Assembly (NCBI RefSeq): GCF_000702825.1 | Contig: NZ_JNKF01000018.1 | Coordinates: 29,122 to 93,121, forward strand | Source of the DNA: Prevotella sp. P6B1 | GTDB lineage: Bacteria; Bacteroidota; Bacteroidia; Bacteroidales; Bacteroidaceae | Reading direction: 5' to 3' | Length of the DNA: 64,000 nucleotides | Part shown: positions 50,257 through 58,612 of the stretch, piece after piece | Layout of the letters: each line of letters starts with the position of its first letter | Position numbering within the stretch: position 1 is the stretch's first letter | Position numbers and translations under genes: made by a program | Notes under the pieces: generated by a model | What the model was told of the DNA's origin: nothing | The model's input: only the letters and a program-made list of their open reading frames with translations | Database searches by the model: none

Positions 50257-51134
50257 ACGCGTTTCCTCCTTCCTCCTGTTACAAACATACATACCGCACC
50301 AGCCAGCATCATGTAGATGCCTGAATAGACAAGCGGCAGCCAAGGATCGCTCACCAGTTCGAGTATGGATATCTGACTTTCAGCTCCCATCTGGGTGTCG
50401 TAGCCATACTGGTAGATTTTCCATCCGTCCACTTCATAAGGCTTGTTGACATCGACGGTGGTCTGGATGTGTTTACCTGTCATGGTCAGAATCTTTATTT
50501 CTGAGGCAAAACGTTTTGGCGAGCCGTCAGGGTAGGTCTCCATGATGAATTTCTTGAGCTCGATGCTGAGGGGCATCTCCTTGATCTGGTCACCGTCTAA
50601 TGCACGCCATTCGGGTTGCCCGATGGTAGTTATCATTTTGACGCGTTGCATATCGGCATTGCCCAGTGTGGCTGTGGTGAGTGCCAGAAACAGTCCAAGG
50701 TGATTCAGCAGGAAGGGAATGTCGCGCTTCCAGCTGGATAGATGAACCAGACGGCGCAGGATGATGATGCCAAGAATCAGTGCGATATATACATAAATAA
50801 GCACGAATGGCCAGAATGTGAGCATATTGCTCAGCCATGAGCCATGGGGCTCCTGTCTGGTCAGTCCCATTACCACTGTGAGTGCCACGGCGTAGATCAT
50901 GGCTGGTATGGCAGCTTGCGAGGTGCCTAAGAACTGAAAGGCATAGGCTTTCTTCCGTAGCAGGAACAATAAGGCGATGATAGCCAGGAAGCCCGCCAGT
51001 ACGATACCGTTGACGGGCCAGGCAAATGTATTCCATGCCACAGGTCCGACACTCAGTTCAAGTGCCAGACCTGTTACAATCAGACCGCCTCCAATCAGGA
51101 AGCCTTCTTTCATTGTCCAAGGTTTATTCCACAT
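50253..51134 (-). CDS. ResB-like cytochrome c biogenesis protein
   Basis: A 293-residue membrane protein with about five hydrophobic segments (FLIGGGLIVTGLALEL; GIVLAGFLAIIALLFLL; IPAMIYAVALTVVMGL; FVLIYVYIALILGIIIL; PLVYSGIYMMLAGAVCMFV). The soluble part has IELKKFIMETYPDGSPKRFASEI and VNKPYEVDGWKIYQYGYDTQMG, which is the ResB/CcsB signature loop, followed by the last membrane helix. It is shorter than many ResB proteins. It precedes ccsA with a 4-base overlap and follows msrA by 28 bp. Confidence 0.85.
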   Translation of the reverse strand: MWNKPWTMKEGFLIGGGLIVTGLALELSVGPVAWNTFAWPVNGIVLAGFLAIIALLFLLRKKAYAFQFLGTSQAAIPAMIYAVALTVVMGLTRQEPHGSWLSNMLTFWPFVLIYVYIALILGIIILRRLVHLSSWKRDIPFLLNHLGLFLALTTATLGNADMQRVKMITTIGQPEWRALDGDQIKEMPLSIELKKFIMETYPDGSPKRFASEIKILTMTGKHIQTTVDVNKPYEVDGWKIYQYGYDTQMGAESQISILELVSDPWLPLVYSGIYMMLAGAVCMFVTGGRRKRV

Positions 51135-51162
51135 ATATTGTTAACCTTTCTCAGATGTGTAT

Positions 51163-51675
51163 CTATTTTTTATCCTTGGCCTGCTTGGCAAACTTGAACA
51201 GCTCTAACGGCAGATGACAATAGCCCGTGGGGTTCTTGTCGAGATAGTCCTGATGATACTCCTCTGCTGAGTAGAAGTTCTGTAGGGGTTCTTTCTCAAC
51301 AGCCAATGGCTGGTCGTAGTTCTGCTGCTCCTCGGCATACACCATGTTAATGGTTTCGAGGTCGGCCTCGTCGGTATAGTAGATACCGGTACGATATCGG
51401 GTACCTTCATCGTGGCCCTGCTTGTTCAGACTGGTGGGGTCGATGGCCTTGAAGAACATTCTCAGCAGGAATGCCAAGCTGGCTACCTCGGGGTTGTATT
51501 TAATGCGGACGGTCTCGGCATAGCCCGTCTGGTCAGTATATACCTCCTTGTAGGTGGGGTTCTCCGTATGACCGTTGGCAAATCCAACTTCAGTTTCTGT
51601 TACGCCTTCAATCTGCTTAAAGAAGTGCTCTGTTCCCCAGAAGCAACCTCCCGCCAGATAGATTTCTTTCTCCAT
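51163..51675 (-). CDS. msrA: Peptide methionine-(S)-sulfoxide reductase MsrA
   Basis: A 170-residue enzyme repairing oxidised methionine. Motif GGCFWGTEHFF carries catalytic Cys11 near the N-terminus; YAETVRIKYNPEV, GTRYRTGIYYTDE and AEEYHQDYLDKNPTGYC complete the family pattern. There is no signal peptide and no fused MsrB. It sits between an oxidative-stress pair (MarR/OhrR and glutathione peroxidase) and the cytochrome maturation genes, suggesting a redox-maintenance neighbourhood. Confidence 0.96.
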   Translation of the reverse strand: MEKEIYLAGGCFWGTEHFFKQIEGVTETEVGFANGHTENPTYKEVYTDQTGYAETVRIKYNPEVASLAFLLRMFFKAIDPTSLNKQGHDEGTRYRTGIYYTDEADLETINMVYAEEQQNYDQPLAVEKEPLQNFYSAEEYHQDYLDKNPTGYCHLPLELFKFAKQAKDKK

Positions 51676-51743
51676 ATTAGTTTTTTTTATTAAGTAATGA
51701 TGGCAATAATGCCGTTATATATATAAACGTTTTGTGTTGCTAT

Positions 51744-52193
51744 TTATTTTTCTTTGCTTCTTAAAGTATCAATGATGGTGTCGAGTTCGCTGGCAAAATG
51801 AACGTAATCCTCCATCTTGAACGGACAGGTTTTCAACTCTTCGCCCATGCCGGCAGGGATGATGCTGTATGCCTGCTCTTCCATCGCTTTTCCTTTTTCG
51901 GTCAGCGATACAATCTGCTGGCGCTTATCCTCCTTGCCACGCTGACGCACTACGATACCCAGCTTCTCCATGCGCTGCAGCAAAGGTGTCACCGTATTGG
52001 TCTCTAACAACAGCCGGTGCGCAATGTCGTTAACGGGTTGACCGTCCTGTTCCCACAGCACCATCAATACCAGGTACTGTGGGTAGGTGATGCCCAGTTC
52101 GTTGAGCATCGGCGTATAGGCCTGTGTAATCAGTCGTGCCGCTGTATAGAGGCGGAAGCATATCTGATTATCGAGTTTTAATTCTTCGTGCAT
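51744..52193 (-). CDS. MarR-family peroxide sensor, OhrR type
   Basis: A 149-residue winged-helix repressor. LDNQICFRLYTAARL carries Cys12 at the position of the peroxidatic Cys of OhrR (B. subtilis Cys15), and Cys123 (LKTCPF) is placed as the second Cys of two-Cys OhrR proteins. The wing has RGKEDKRQQIVSLTEKG. It likely represses by binding DNA when reduced and lets go when oxidised by organic hydroperoxides. It lies 25 bp after the glutathione peroxidase gene in the same operon. Three operator-like repeats in the promoter region support autoregulation. Confidence 0.9.
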   Translation of the reverse strand: MHEELKLDNQICFRLYTAARLITQAYTPMLNELGITYPQYLVLMVLWEQDGQPVNDIAHRLLLETNTVTPLLQRMEKLGIVVRQRGKEDKRQQIVSLTEKGKAMEEQAYSIIPAGMGEELKTCPFKMEDYVHFASELDTIIDTLRSKEK

Positions 52194-52218
52194 ATTGACT
52201 ATCGAAACTATTCACTGA

Positions 52219-52767
52219 TTACTTCGAGAGCATCTCTTCAATGTCCTTTTCAAAATCCTTGGGTTCTGTAGTAGGAGCGTAGCGCTTGATGGTCTCGCCA
52301 TCCTTCGAAATCAGGAACTTGGTGAAGTTCCACTTGATGTCGCTATCTTTCTCCACACTCTTACTGATAGCCTTGAAGAGAGTCTTGGCTGCCTTGGCCT
52401 TCAATCCGTTGTAGTCCTCGGTGGGTGCCTGTTCCTTCAGATACTCAAAGATAGGTTCTGCGGCAGGACCGTTTACGTCGGTCTTCTTCATAATCTGGAA
52501 GGTAACGCCATAGTTCAACTGGCAGAACTCCTCAATCTGACCGTCGGTACCGGGATCCTGCTCCTTGAACTGGTTGCAGGGGAATCCGATCACTACCAGC
52601 CCCTGGTCCTTATACTTCTGGTTCAGTGCCTCCAGTCCTTCAAACTGAGGGGTGAACCCACACTTGCTGGCTGTGTTGACCACCAGCAAGACTTTACCTT
52701 GAAAGTCAGAGAAATCAATCTCCTTACCTCTGCTCGTCTGAGCCTTGAAATCATAAATCTTTGCCAT
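52219..52767 (-). CDS. Glutathione peroxidase family protein (thiol peroxidase)
   Basis: A 182-residue thioredoxin-fold peroxidase. NTASKCGFTPQF has catalytic Cys36 instead of selenocysteine; GFPCNQF and WNFTKFLI supply the Gln and Trp of the active site, and FCQLNYG has Cys82 where two-Cys, thioredoxin-dependent members carry the resolving Cys. No signal peptide. It is the first gene of an operon with an OhrR-type regulator, in place of the more common Ohr partner. Confidence 0.94.
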   Translation of the reverse strand: MAKIYDFKAQTSRGKEIDFSDFQGKVLLVVNTASKCGFTPQFEGLEALNQKYKDQGLVVIGFPCNQFKEQDPGTDGQIEEFCQLNYGVTFQIMKKTDVNGPAAEPIFEYLKEQAPTEDYNGLKAKAAKTLFKAISKSVEKDSDIKWNFTKFLISKDGETIKRYAPTTEPKDFEKDIEEMLSK

Positions 52768-52780
52768 AATCCAATACTAA

Positions 52781-52880
52781 ATATGTCGTTTGCGATGCAA
52801 AGGTAAGCATAATTATTTATATCGCAAGCGATTTATTGAATTATTTAAGAACGTTTAACCTTTTGTCGTGTGCGATATAT
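52781..52880. promoter_or_regulatory. Three operator-like repeats in the peroxidase/OhrR promoter region
   Basis: GTCGTTTGCGATG (52785-52797), ATCGCAAGCGAT (52821-52832, inverted) and GTCGTGTGCGATATAT (52865-52880) share the core TCGnnTGCGAT. The first abuts the -7 box and the second covers the -33 box of the peroxidase operon. Confidence 0.65.
52798..52827 (-). promoter_or_regulatory. Promoter of the peroxidase-OhrR operon
   Basis: Minus strand TTGC begins at 52827, about 19 bp spacer, TACCTTTG (52805-52798); 30 bp to the ATG. Both boxes touch operator-like repeats. Confidence 0.6.
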
Positions 52881-52967
52881 GTTGCTTTTAACTGATTGCA
52901 GGCTGCTTAATGTTTAATCTTTGTTGCAAAAAAAGGCAATAAATGTGCTAATCTTGTATTTTTTATA

Positions 52968-52975
52968 TATATTTG
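52968..52975 (+). promoter_or_regulatory. -7 box of the porin gene
   Basis: TATATTTG fits TAnnTTTG, 31 bp before the ATG; the -33 region is weak (TGTG). Confidence 0.45.
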
Positions 52976-53006
52976 TAGCAGAATTAGAGATTAATGTATA
53001 TTATCC

Positions 53007-54203
53007 ATGAAGAAATCACTTTTATCCGCATGTCTGTTATGTATTGCGCTGATGGTCAAAGCGCAGGGAGGAAACACAGGCATGGGTGGCGACGATGACG
53101 GCTACCAGAGCCTGGCCGAGCGTTTGGCTAAGGTCGAGAAGAAACACGATATGCTGAGTATCTATATTGACTATGCTGCCAGTGCGCAGGCATCGGATGC
53201 CGAAGGCTCATGGCAGACACGATTTGCCAATAGGGAGTTGCGCTTGGAATTGAAGGGTAACCTCACTGACAAGTTGTTCTACCGTTTGCGTCACCGGCTG
53301 AACAAACGTAACGATGCTCAGGGCTCCGACAACTTCTCGAAGGCTACCGATATCGCTATGGTTGGCTATCATTTTAATGACAAGGTGACGCTGATGGCTG
53401 GTAAGATCTGTCAGATATGGGGTGGCTACGAGTACGATGCCAACCCGATGTTTGTGTATCAGTATTCCGATATGGTGGACCACATGGAGATATTCCAGGC
53501 TGGTGCTACGCTCTCGTTGAAACCGTTGCCTACCCAGGAGATAGCCCTGATGGTGAGCGATGCCAATAACGGCACGCTCGAAGAGACGTATGGCGAAAAC
53601 CCCGTGTTGGTGGATGGTCAAGGCAACTATCGTGCACTTGAGAAAGCCAATCACCCGTTGACCTTCATTGCCAACTGGAATGGCAGTTTCTGCGATGATA
53701 AACTGCAGACCCGTTGGGCGTGGGGTATCCAGAAGGAAGCCCAAGGCATGTACTCACGTATGTTCACGTTGGGGCAGCGGTTGAATCTGCCCAAGGTGCA
53801 GTGGTATGTGGACTATATGGCGGAATTCGACGATATGGACCGCTTAGGGATAGTTACTGATGATGTGGCAGGTAGCTTAGCGCCCATGAATCCACGCTGT
53901 GCCAAGGTGCATTACCATACCTGGATTTCGAAATTCGACTGGCAGTTCCTGCCGCAGTGGAACCTGATGTTGAAGGGTACTTACGAGACGGCCTCGATGA
54001 AGCATTCTGAACAGTTCAGTAACTATCGCAAAAGCTACGGATGGATTGGCGCACTGGAGTATTATCCCGACAAGACTCAGAATCTGCGTGTGTTCCTGAC
54101 CTATATCGGCAAGCATATTGATTTCAGCAAGTCGAGTCTGCTTGGTCAAGTCAACACCAACCGTATCGAGCTCGGTTTCATGTACCGTATCAAGTGCTAT
54201 TAA
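53007..54203 (+). CDS. Outer-membrane porin, phosphate-selective porin O/P-like
   Basis: A 398-residue protein with signal MKKSLLSACLLCIALMVKAQ, a short coiled segment (YQSLAERLAKVEKKHD), and alternating beta-strand text to the end (TRFANRELRLELKGNLTDKLFYRLRHRLNKR; DKVTLMAGKICQIWGGYEYD; NRIELGFMYRIKCY). This fits the 16-strand porins of the O/P group in Bacteroidota, though substrate is unknown. It is divergent from the peroxidase-OhrR operon with operator repeats between, so it may respond to the same signal. It converges on the LytTR operon with only 10 bp between stop codons. Confidence 0.85.
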   Translation: MKKSLLSACLLCIALMVKAQGGNTGMGGDDDGYQSLAERLAKVEKKHDMLSIYIDYAASAQASDAEGSWQTRFANRELRLELKGNLTDKLFYRLRHRLNKRNDAQGSDNFSKATDIAMVGYHFNDKVTLMAGKICQIWGGYEYDANPMFVYQYSDMVDHMEIFQAGATLSLKPLPTQEIALMVSDANNGTLEETYGENPVLVDGQGNYRALEKANHPLTFIANWNGSFCDDKLQTRWAWGIQKEAQGMYSRMFTLGQRLNLPKVQWYVDYMAEFDDMDRLGIVTDDVAGSLAPMNPRCAKVHYHTWISKFDWQFLPQWNLMLKGTYETASMKHSEQFSNYRKSYGWIGALEYYPDKTQNLRVFLTYIGKHIDFSKSSLLGQVNTNRIELGFMYRIKCY

Positions 54204-54213
54204 GTGCTGCCGC

Positions 54214-54939
54214 TTATTTCCCTAAGAACTTAGTGTCCAGATAAGCCTGGAAGGTATCTTTGTACAGGTCGCCGATGGGCAGATAGGTGTCGGCATCCAT
54301 TATCACGCGGTTCTTGTTCACCTCTTGGATCTTATCCAGATTGATGATGTAGGAGCGGTGTATACGCATGAAATTGCCGGGCAGTCGTTCCTCCATCTTC
54401 TTCATTGATAATAGCGTGATGATGGGTTTGGCCTCACCTTCTAACCATACCTTCAGATATTCGCTCATGGCTTCCACGTAGCGGATGTCGGAGATGTTGA
54501 TCTTGATGATACGATAGTCGGTTTTCAGGAACAGGGTATCCTGATCGGCCGAAGATGTGCTCTCTGCCCATCTGCCGCTCATCTCCAACCGTTCTTTCAG
54601 TCGGTTTGCTGCGCGCTGGAAGTCCTGCAGTCCGAAAGGTTTCAGCAGATAGTCGACGGCATTCACCTTGAACCCCTCGATGGCATATTCCGAGTAGGCT
54701 GTGGTAAACACTACGAGGGGTGGGGCAGCCAGCGTCTTTACAAAGTCCATACCGTTCAAGTCGGGCATATTGATATCGCAGAAGATGGCATCTACCGTAT
54801 CTTCGGTCATAAACTTACGTGCTTCGAGTGCGCTCTGGCACTGGGCAGCCAGTTCCAGAAACGACACCTTATTGATATAGGTAGCGATTTGTTGCAGAGC
54901 CAATGGCTCATCGTCGATAGCTAAACAGCGAATCTTCAT
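54214..54939 (-). CDS. LytTR-type response regulator
   Basis: A 241-residue protein: receiver domain with phosphoacceptor Asp55 in DAIFCDINMPDLNGMDFV, plus TTAYSEYAIEGFKVNAVDYLLKPF, then a LytTR DNA-binding domain (FLKTDYRIIKINISDIRYVEAMSEYLKVWLE; NFMRIHRSYIINLDKIQ; LPIGDLYKDTF). It starts within the last four bases of the kinase gene, its obvious partner. The pair ends a six-gene operon, whose promoter region carries two direct repeats 21 bp apart, so it probably activates its own operon. Confidence 0.96.
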   Translation of the reverse strand: MKIRCLAIDDEPLALQQIATYINKVSFLELAAQCQSALEARKFMTEDTVDAIFCDINMPDLNGMDFVKTLAAPPLVVFTTAYSEYAIEGFKVNAVDYLLKPFGLQDFQRAANRLKERLEMSGRWAESTSSADQDTLFLKTDYRIIKINISDIRYVEAMSEYLKVWLEGEAKPIITLLSMKKMEERLPGNFMRIHRSYIINLDKIQEVNKNRVIMDADTYLPIGDLYKDTFQAYLDTKFLGK

Positions 54940-56048
54940 AACGGTAATTTTAGTTCTACAGTATATATGTCAGCCTCGTCTTTGATGTTGAGCGAGTATC
55001 TCTTGTCGTATAACAGGTCGAGGCGTTTCCTTACGTTCTCCAGTCCTACGCCCCCCTTCTCCTGATTGGGCTTCTCGGCTTTCGAGTTGCGACATGTGAA
55101 GATGAGGTGACCATGCTCCACCCATGTCTTGATCTCTACAAACGAGTCGTGCTGGTAGCTGATGCCGTGCTTAAAGGCATTTTCGATAAACGAGATGAGC
55201 ATCAGTGGTGGTATGGTCTTGTCGGGTGCCTCGTTGGGCACGTCGATGGTCATCTTGACCTTGTCGGTGAAGCGCAGTTGCATCAGCTTGGTATAGGTGC
55301 GTATAAACTCGAACTCCTTGGTCAGAGGCACCCCGCTTTTGTCGCCCTCATAGAGCACAAAGCGCATCATCTTCGACAGCTCGAGGATGGTCTCCTGTGC
55401 CTTCTTAGGATCAATATCCACCAGGGCGTGGATGTTATTGAGCGTATTCATGAAGAAGTGCGGGTTGATCTGGTATTTCAGATACTCCAGTTGCTGTTCC
55501 AGATTCTGCTTTTCCAGTTCCTGCAGTTTGCGTTGGTCGCTACGGGTGCGGAAGAACAGTTTGGCGCCCAGATTGGCTCCGAACATCAGGAGCAGTACCA
55601 CGATGCTCAGGATGTCGTGTTCACGCACAAAAGGCGGTGGTGTTCTGCGGCCGTCGAAATGTGGCGGGCGCGGTCCCATCCGGTCCATCCGCTCCATCTG
55701 TTCCATCTGTGGTGGACGTGGTCCTCTCATGTGGTGCTGTACTCTGGGGTGCAGAGTGCTCTGAAAGAACATAAAGCCAGCCAGGATGGCCACCATCACC
55801 GTCAGGTACAATGCCCTGCGGTGCTGATGGATCAGTAGCGGTGCTATCAGGAAGTTGTGAAGCAGGAACAACAGCAGGTAGATAGCAAACCTGCCCCATA
55901 TAAAAAATACTTCCTCCCAATGGAAACTCAGGTTGTCATCACTCATGGTGCGTAGATACAGACTCAGTAGCGGAGTTGCAAAGAGCAGACTCCACACTAC
56001 CAAGTATGCCAGGTTTTCTTGTCGCGACTGATTCTTCATCCAATACAT
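54936..56048 (-). CDS. LytS-type sensor histidine kinase with Met/His/Arg-rich periplasmic loop
   Basis: A 370-residue kinase (ATG 56048; an alternative ATG is at 56039). Four membrane segments: AYLVVWSLLFATPLLSLYL, FAIYLLLFLLHNFLIAPLL, LYLTVMVAILAGFMFF and ILSIVVLLLMFGANLGAKLFF. Between the third and fourth lies a loop of about 45 residues, predicted periplasmic, rich in Met, His, Arg and Pro (HHMRGPRPP, MEQMERMDRMGPRPPH). The His_kinase domain has His197 in YQINPHFFMNTLNN and the ATP lid GGVGLENVRKRLDLLY. It is 45 bp after the beta-helix gene and overlaps the regulator gene. Metal, or a polyanion such as polyphosphate, is a possible ligand; this is inference. Confidence 0.93.
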   Translation of the reverse strand: MYWMKNQSRQENLAYLVVWSLLFATPLLSLYLRTMSDDNLSFHWEEVFFIWGRFAIYLLLFLLHNFLIAPLLIHQHRRALYLTVMVAILAGFMFFQSTLHPRVQHHMRGPRPPQMEQMERMDRMGPRPPHFDGRRTPPPFVREHDILSIVVLLLMFGANLGAKLFFRTRSDQRKLQELEKQNLEQQLEYLKYQINPHFFMNTLNNIHALVDIDPKKAQETILELSKMMRFVLYEGDKSGVPLTKEFEFIRTYTKLMQLRFTDKVKMTIDVPNEAPDKTIPPLMLISFIENAFKHGISYQHDSFVEIKTWVEHGHLIFTCRNSKAEKPNQEKGGVGLENVRKRLDLLYDKRYSLNIKDEADIYTVELKLPL

Positions 56049-56093
56049 ACCTATTACTACTAATAATAACGAAAGGATTTGCGATTTATTGTG

Positions 56094-57854
56094 TCAGCGC
56101 CACCCACCGGGCCAGCCGCCCATGCCGCTACCGCTGGTGTAGCTCGACAGCGATACGCTCGAACCGCCGCTGGCAGTGCCGCCCATATTACCGATACCAC
56201 CGAAGATGCTGCTGCCGCCACTTACGGTGGTGCCCGATGTCAGGGTGGGGGTGGAAGCGGCTGATACCACGAGACCAGAACCGCTGCTCGATGGTGTCTT
56301 AAACGAGAAGGTGTTGCCATCGTAGGTCAAGGTGTACCAGGTGTCCTTGGTCCATGATGAGGTCTGATAGCACGACTGCGACAGACTGCTGCCACTCTCC
56401 AGTCCGCCTACGGCTACTATCGTACCGCCTGTCAGGTAGAGTTTCTTGCCACCCTCTGTATTGGCATCGATAGCCACCTCGGGCGTGCCCGAGCAGATGG
56501 CATATACCAGTCCGCCCTTGATATACATGTTGCCGTTAGCATCCAGACCGTCGTTGTGCTGCCCCTGTGCATACACGTAACCGCCAGTGATGGTCATATC
56601 GTTCTTCGAGTTGATGGCATCGTCGTAGGCGTAGCAGGCCACCTGTCCGCCCGTGATGTTCAGGTTGCTCTTGGTCTCAATACCCTCACCGTTATAGCCG
56701 CTGGTACGTACCCAGATGGTGCCGCCGCTGATGTTGATGTTACCGTCGGCCTTGATGCCCTTAGGCGACGAAGTGTCGTTGTTACTCTTGTATTGTCCGC
56801 CTTCGGTCACCACATACACGTTGCCGCCATTAAAGTTAGCCTCCATATCCACATTGATGCCTTTGCCGCCGCTGCCGGTGCTCTTCAGCCACAGTTCACC
56901 GGCGTTGATGGTAAAGGTCGAGTCGGCTTTGATGCCAGCAGCCCCTTTGGCTTCCTTATCGGTGGAGTCGTAGGTGCCGTTGCCTGTAGTCAGCACGGTG
57001 GTGCGACCGCCGTTAACGATGATGTTACTTTCGCAGTTGATACCTTTGGCGGCAGCTGCCGAAACCTCTACATTGATGATGCCGCCGTTGATGAATACGC
57101 CGTCGTTAGCCTTGATGCCATGGTTGGCGCTGGATGATACATAGATGTTGTTGCCTTTGTTGAATACGATATAGTCGGCCGAGTGGATACCGTTGTTGGT
57201 GTTGCCGACAACACTCAGCTGTCCACTGCCGTTGAACAGTAGTTTTCCCTTGCAGTAGAGGGCGCCCTTCTGGTTGCCGCCCGTACCGTCGGTCAGTGTG
57301 TTGCTGGTGCCGTCGGCCAACACGATATAGGCGCGCTTACCGCTCAGCAGGTTCAGGGCAGCCGAGTCGGGATTGGTAATATTGGCGCCGTTCAGTATCA
57401 ACTCGTATTTCTTGTCGCCCACCACGGTCAGCGAGCCGTTCGTGGTGGTACCGCTCACTATGTAGCAGATGTTCTTGGTCGAGCCGTGGTTTGCGGTGAT
57501 GTGTCCACCATTCACGGTTATCTCGACACCGTTTTCAGTCTTGGCAGTGGGATTCGAGAGGTCGATAGCCACCTCGGTGGTAAAGCTGTTGTTTTCCAGG
57601 GCATCCTCCTCGTCGGGCAGGTATGCGCTGACTGTCGAGGTGGGCTCGGCAGTGGTCTTGTCGATGTTTACGGTAAAGGTGGTCAGCTCGCCTGTAGTGG
57701 TCGAACTGCCGCTGTTGTTCTGGGTGGGTGTCTCGTTGTCCCCCCAGTTATTGCCCCAGTTGTTGTAGTAATCGCTGTACGGATCGTCGGCCGAACAGCC
57801 AGTCATGGTCATTACCGATGCTGACAGCAGCATCCAAATCATAGTCTGTTTCAT
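56094..57854 (-). CDS. Cthe_2159-type beta-helix lipoprotein
   Basis: A 586-residue lipoprotein (signal MKQTMIWMLLSASVMTMTGC, then SADDPYSD). After an Asn/Thr-rich linker, residues about 105-480 are repeats of a right-handed beta-helix, each turn holding phrases such as NITGGQVACYAYDDAINSKN, INGGIINVEVSAAAAKGIN and GIKADGNINISGGTIWV; these match the Cthe_2159 carbohydrate-binding domain family, whose founding member binds acidic polysaccharide. The tail is Gly/Ser-rich and ends GSGMGGWPGGWR. It lies 5 bp after the DUF2490 gene in the VTC operon. A surface role binding or displaying an anionic polymer is inferred. Confidence 0.88.
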   Translation of the reverse strand: MKQTMIWMLLSASVMTMTGCSADDPYSDYYNNWGNNWGDNETPTQNNSGSSTTTGELTTFTVNIDKTTAEPTSTVSAYLPDEEDALENNSFTTEVAIDLSNPTAKTENGVEITVNGGHITANHGSTKNICYIVSGTTTNGSLTVVGDKKYELILNGANITNPDSAALNLLSGKRAYIVLADGTSNTLTDGTGGNQKGALYCKGKLLFNGSGQLSVVGNTNNGIHSADYIVFNKGNNIYVSSSANHGIKANDGVFINGGIINVEVSAAAAKGINCESNIIVNGGRTTVLTTGNGTYDSTDKEAKGAAGIKADSTFTINAGELWLKSTGSGGKGINVDMEANFNGGNVYVVTEGGQYKSNNDTSSPKGIKADGNINISGGTIWVRTSGYNGEGIETKSNLNITGGQVACYAYDDAINSKNDMTITGGYVYAQGQHNDGLDANGNMYIKGGLVYAICSGTPEVAIDANTEGGKKLYLTGGTIVAVGGLESGSSLSQSCYQTSSWTKDTWYTLTYDGNTFSFKTPSSSGSGLVVSAASTPTLTSGTTVSGGSSIFGGIGNMGGTASGGSSVSLSSYTSGSGMGGWPGGWR

Positions 57855-57859
57855 TATCT

Positions 57860-58612
57860 TTAGAATTTAAATTTATATCCTATCCCTAAGTAGTGCATAT
57901 CGGGGTCGTAGTCGTCGGCCGACACGTTTCTCATGTCCTGGAAGCGGTAGAAGGCGGTGAGTGTATGTGGACCGCCTAACTTGATGTCGGTACCCAGTGT
58001 GTAGCGTACTTTCTCAATGCCCCATGCGTTGTAGAGCTCTATATGGGCATAGGGTGCCAGCAGGGCTTTCTTCTTGTCGTAGCTGATGCCGAACCTTGAG
58101 CGCAGCACGCTCTTGCCTTTACCGTTGCGCACCTTGTCTTCCCATTCCTCGTCGTCGTAGTCCCAGCGCTTTACGGTGGTCTCCGGCCGGTAGGTGTACT
58201 GCCAGCGTTCGCGTAGCGACAGCTTGATGCCGTTGCCGAGTCGGTACGAGCCTGTCAGCGAGGCATACACACGGTGTTTCAGTCCCCAGTAGCTGGGGCG
58301 CCATTTGTTGGCTGCGCCCGATGCCTTATAGGTGGTCTTTTCGCGGTTGTTATCATCGAGCAGCATGTAGCCTGCGTCGGCTTTCAACCACGAGGTCAGC
58401 TTGTACGAGGCACCCAGGCCCACGCTCCAGCGGTCCATGGTCTTGAAGTCGTTGCGGGTTCGCATGGCTGCTTCGATGTTGAGGCTCAGTTGCTTGTTGA
58501 TTTTCTTCTCGGCCTCTGCGCTCAGCACCATGCCGCCTTCGCTTTGGGCTAAGGCGGGCAGGGTAGAGCTGACTATAAAAATACCCAAGATAAGTCGTTT
58601 ACATGTGTACAT
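57860..58612 (-). CDS. DUF2490-type outer-membrane beta-barrel protein
   Basis: A 250-residue protein with signal MYTCKRLILGIFIVSSTLPALA. Alternating strand text (KQLSLNIEAAMRTRNDFKTMDRWSVGLGASYKL; LKADAGYMLL; GIKLSLRERWQYTY; HYLGIGYKFKF) and a terminal Phe indicate a small barrel; the RTR...R-W..G..Y pattern is that of DUF2490. Its start overlaps the DUF4956 gene by 14 bases and its stop is 5 bp before the beta-helix gene. As the only outer-membrane barrel of the operon it may be the exit or anchoring point of the system. Confidence 0.82.
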   Translation of the reverse strand: MYTCKRLILGIFIVSSTLPALAQSEGGMVLSAEAEKKINKQLSLNIEAAMRTRNDFKTMDRWSVGLGASYKLTSWLKADAGYMLLDDNNREKTTYKASGAANKWRPSYWGLKHRVYASLTGSYRLGNGIKLSLRERWQYTYRPETTVKRWDYDDEEWEDKVRNGKGKSVLRSRFGISYDKKKALLAPYAHIELYNAWGIEKVRYTLGTDIKLGGPHTLTAFYRFQDMRNVSADDYDPDMHYLGIGYKFKF

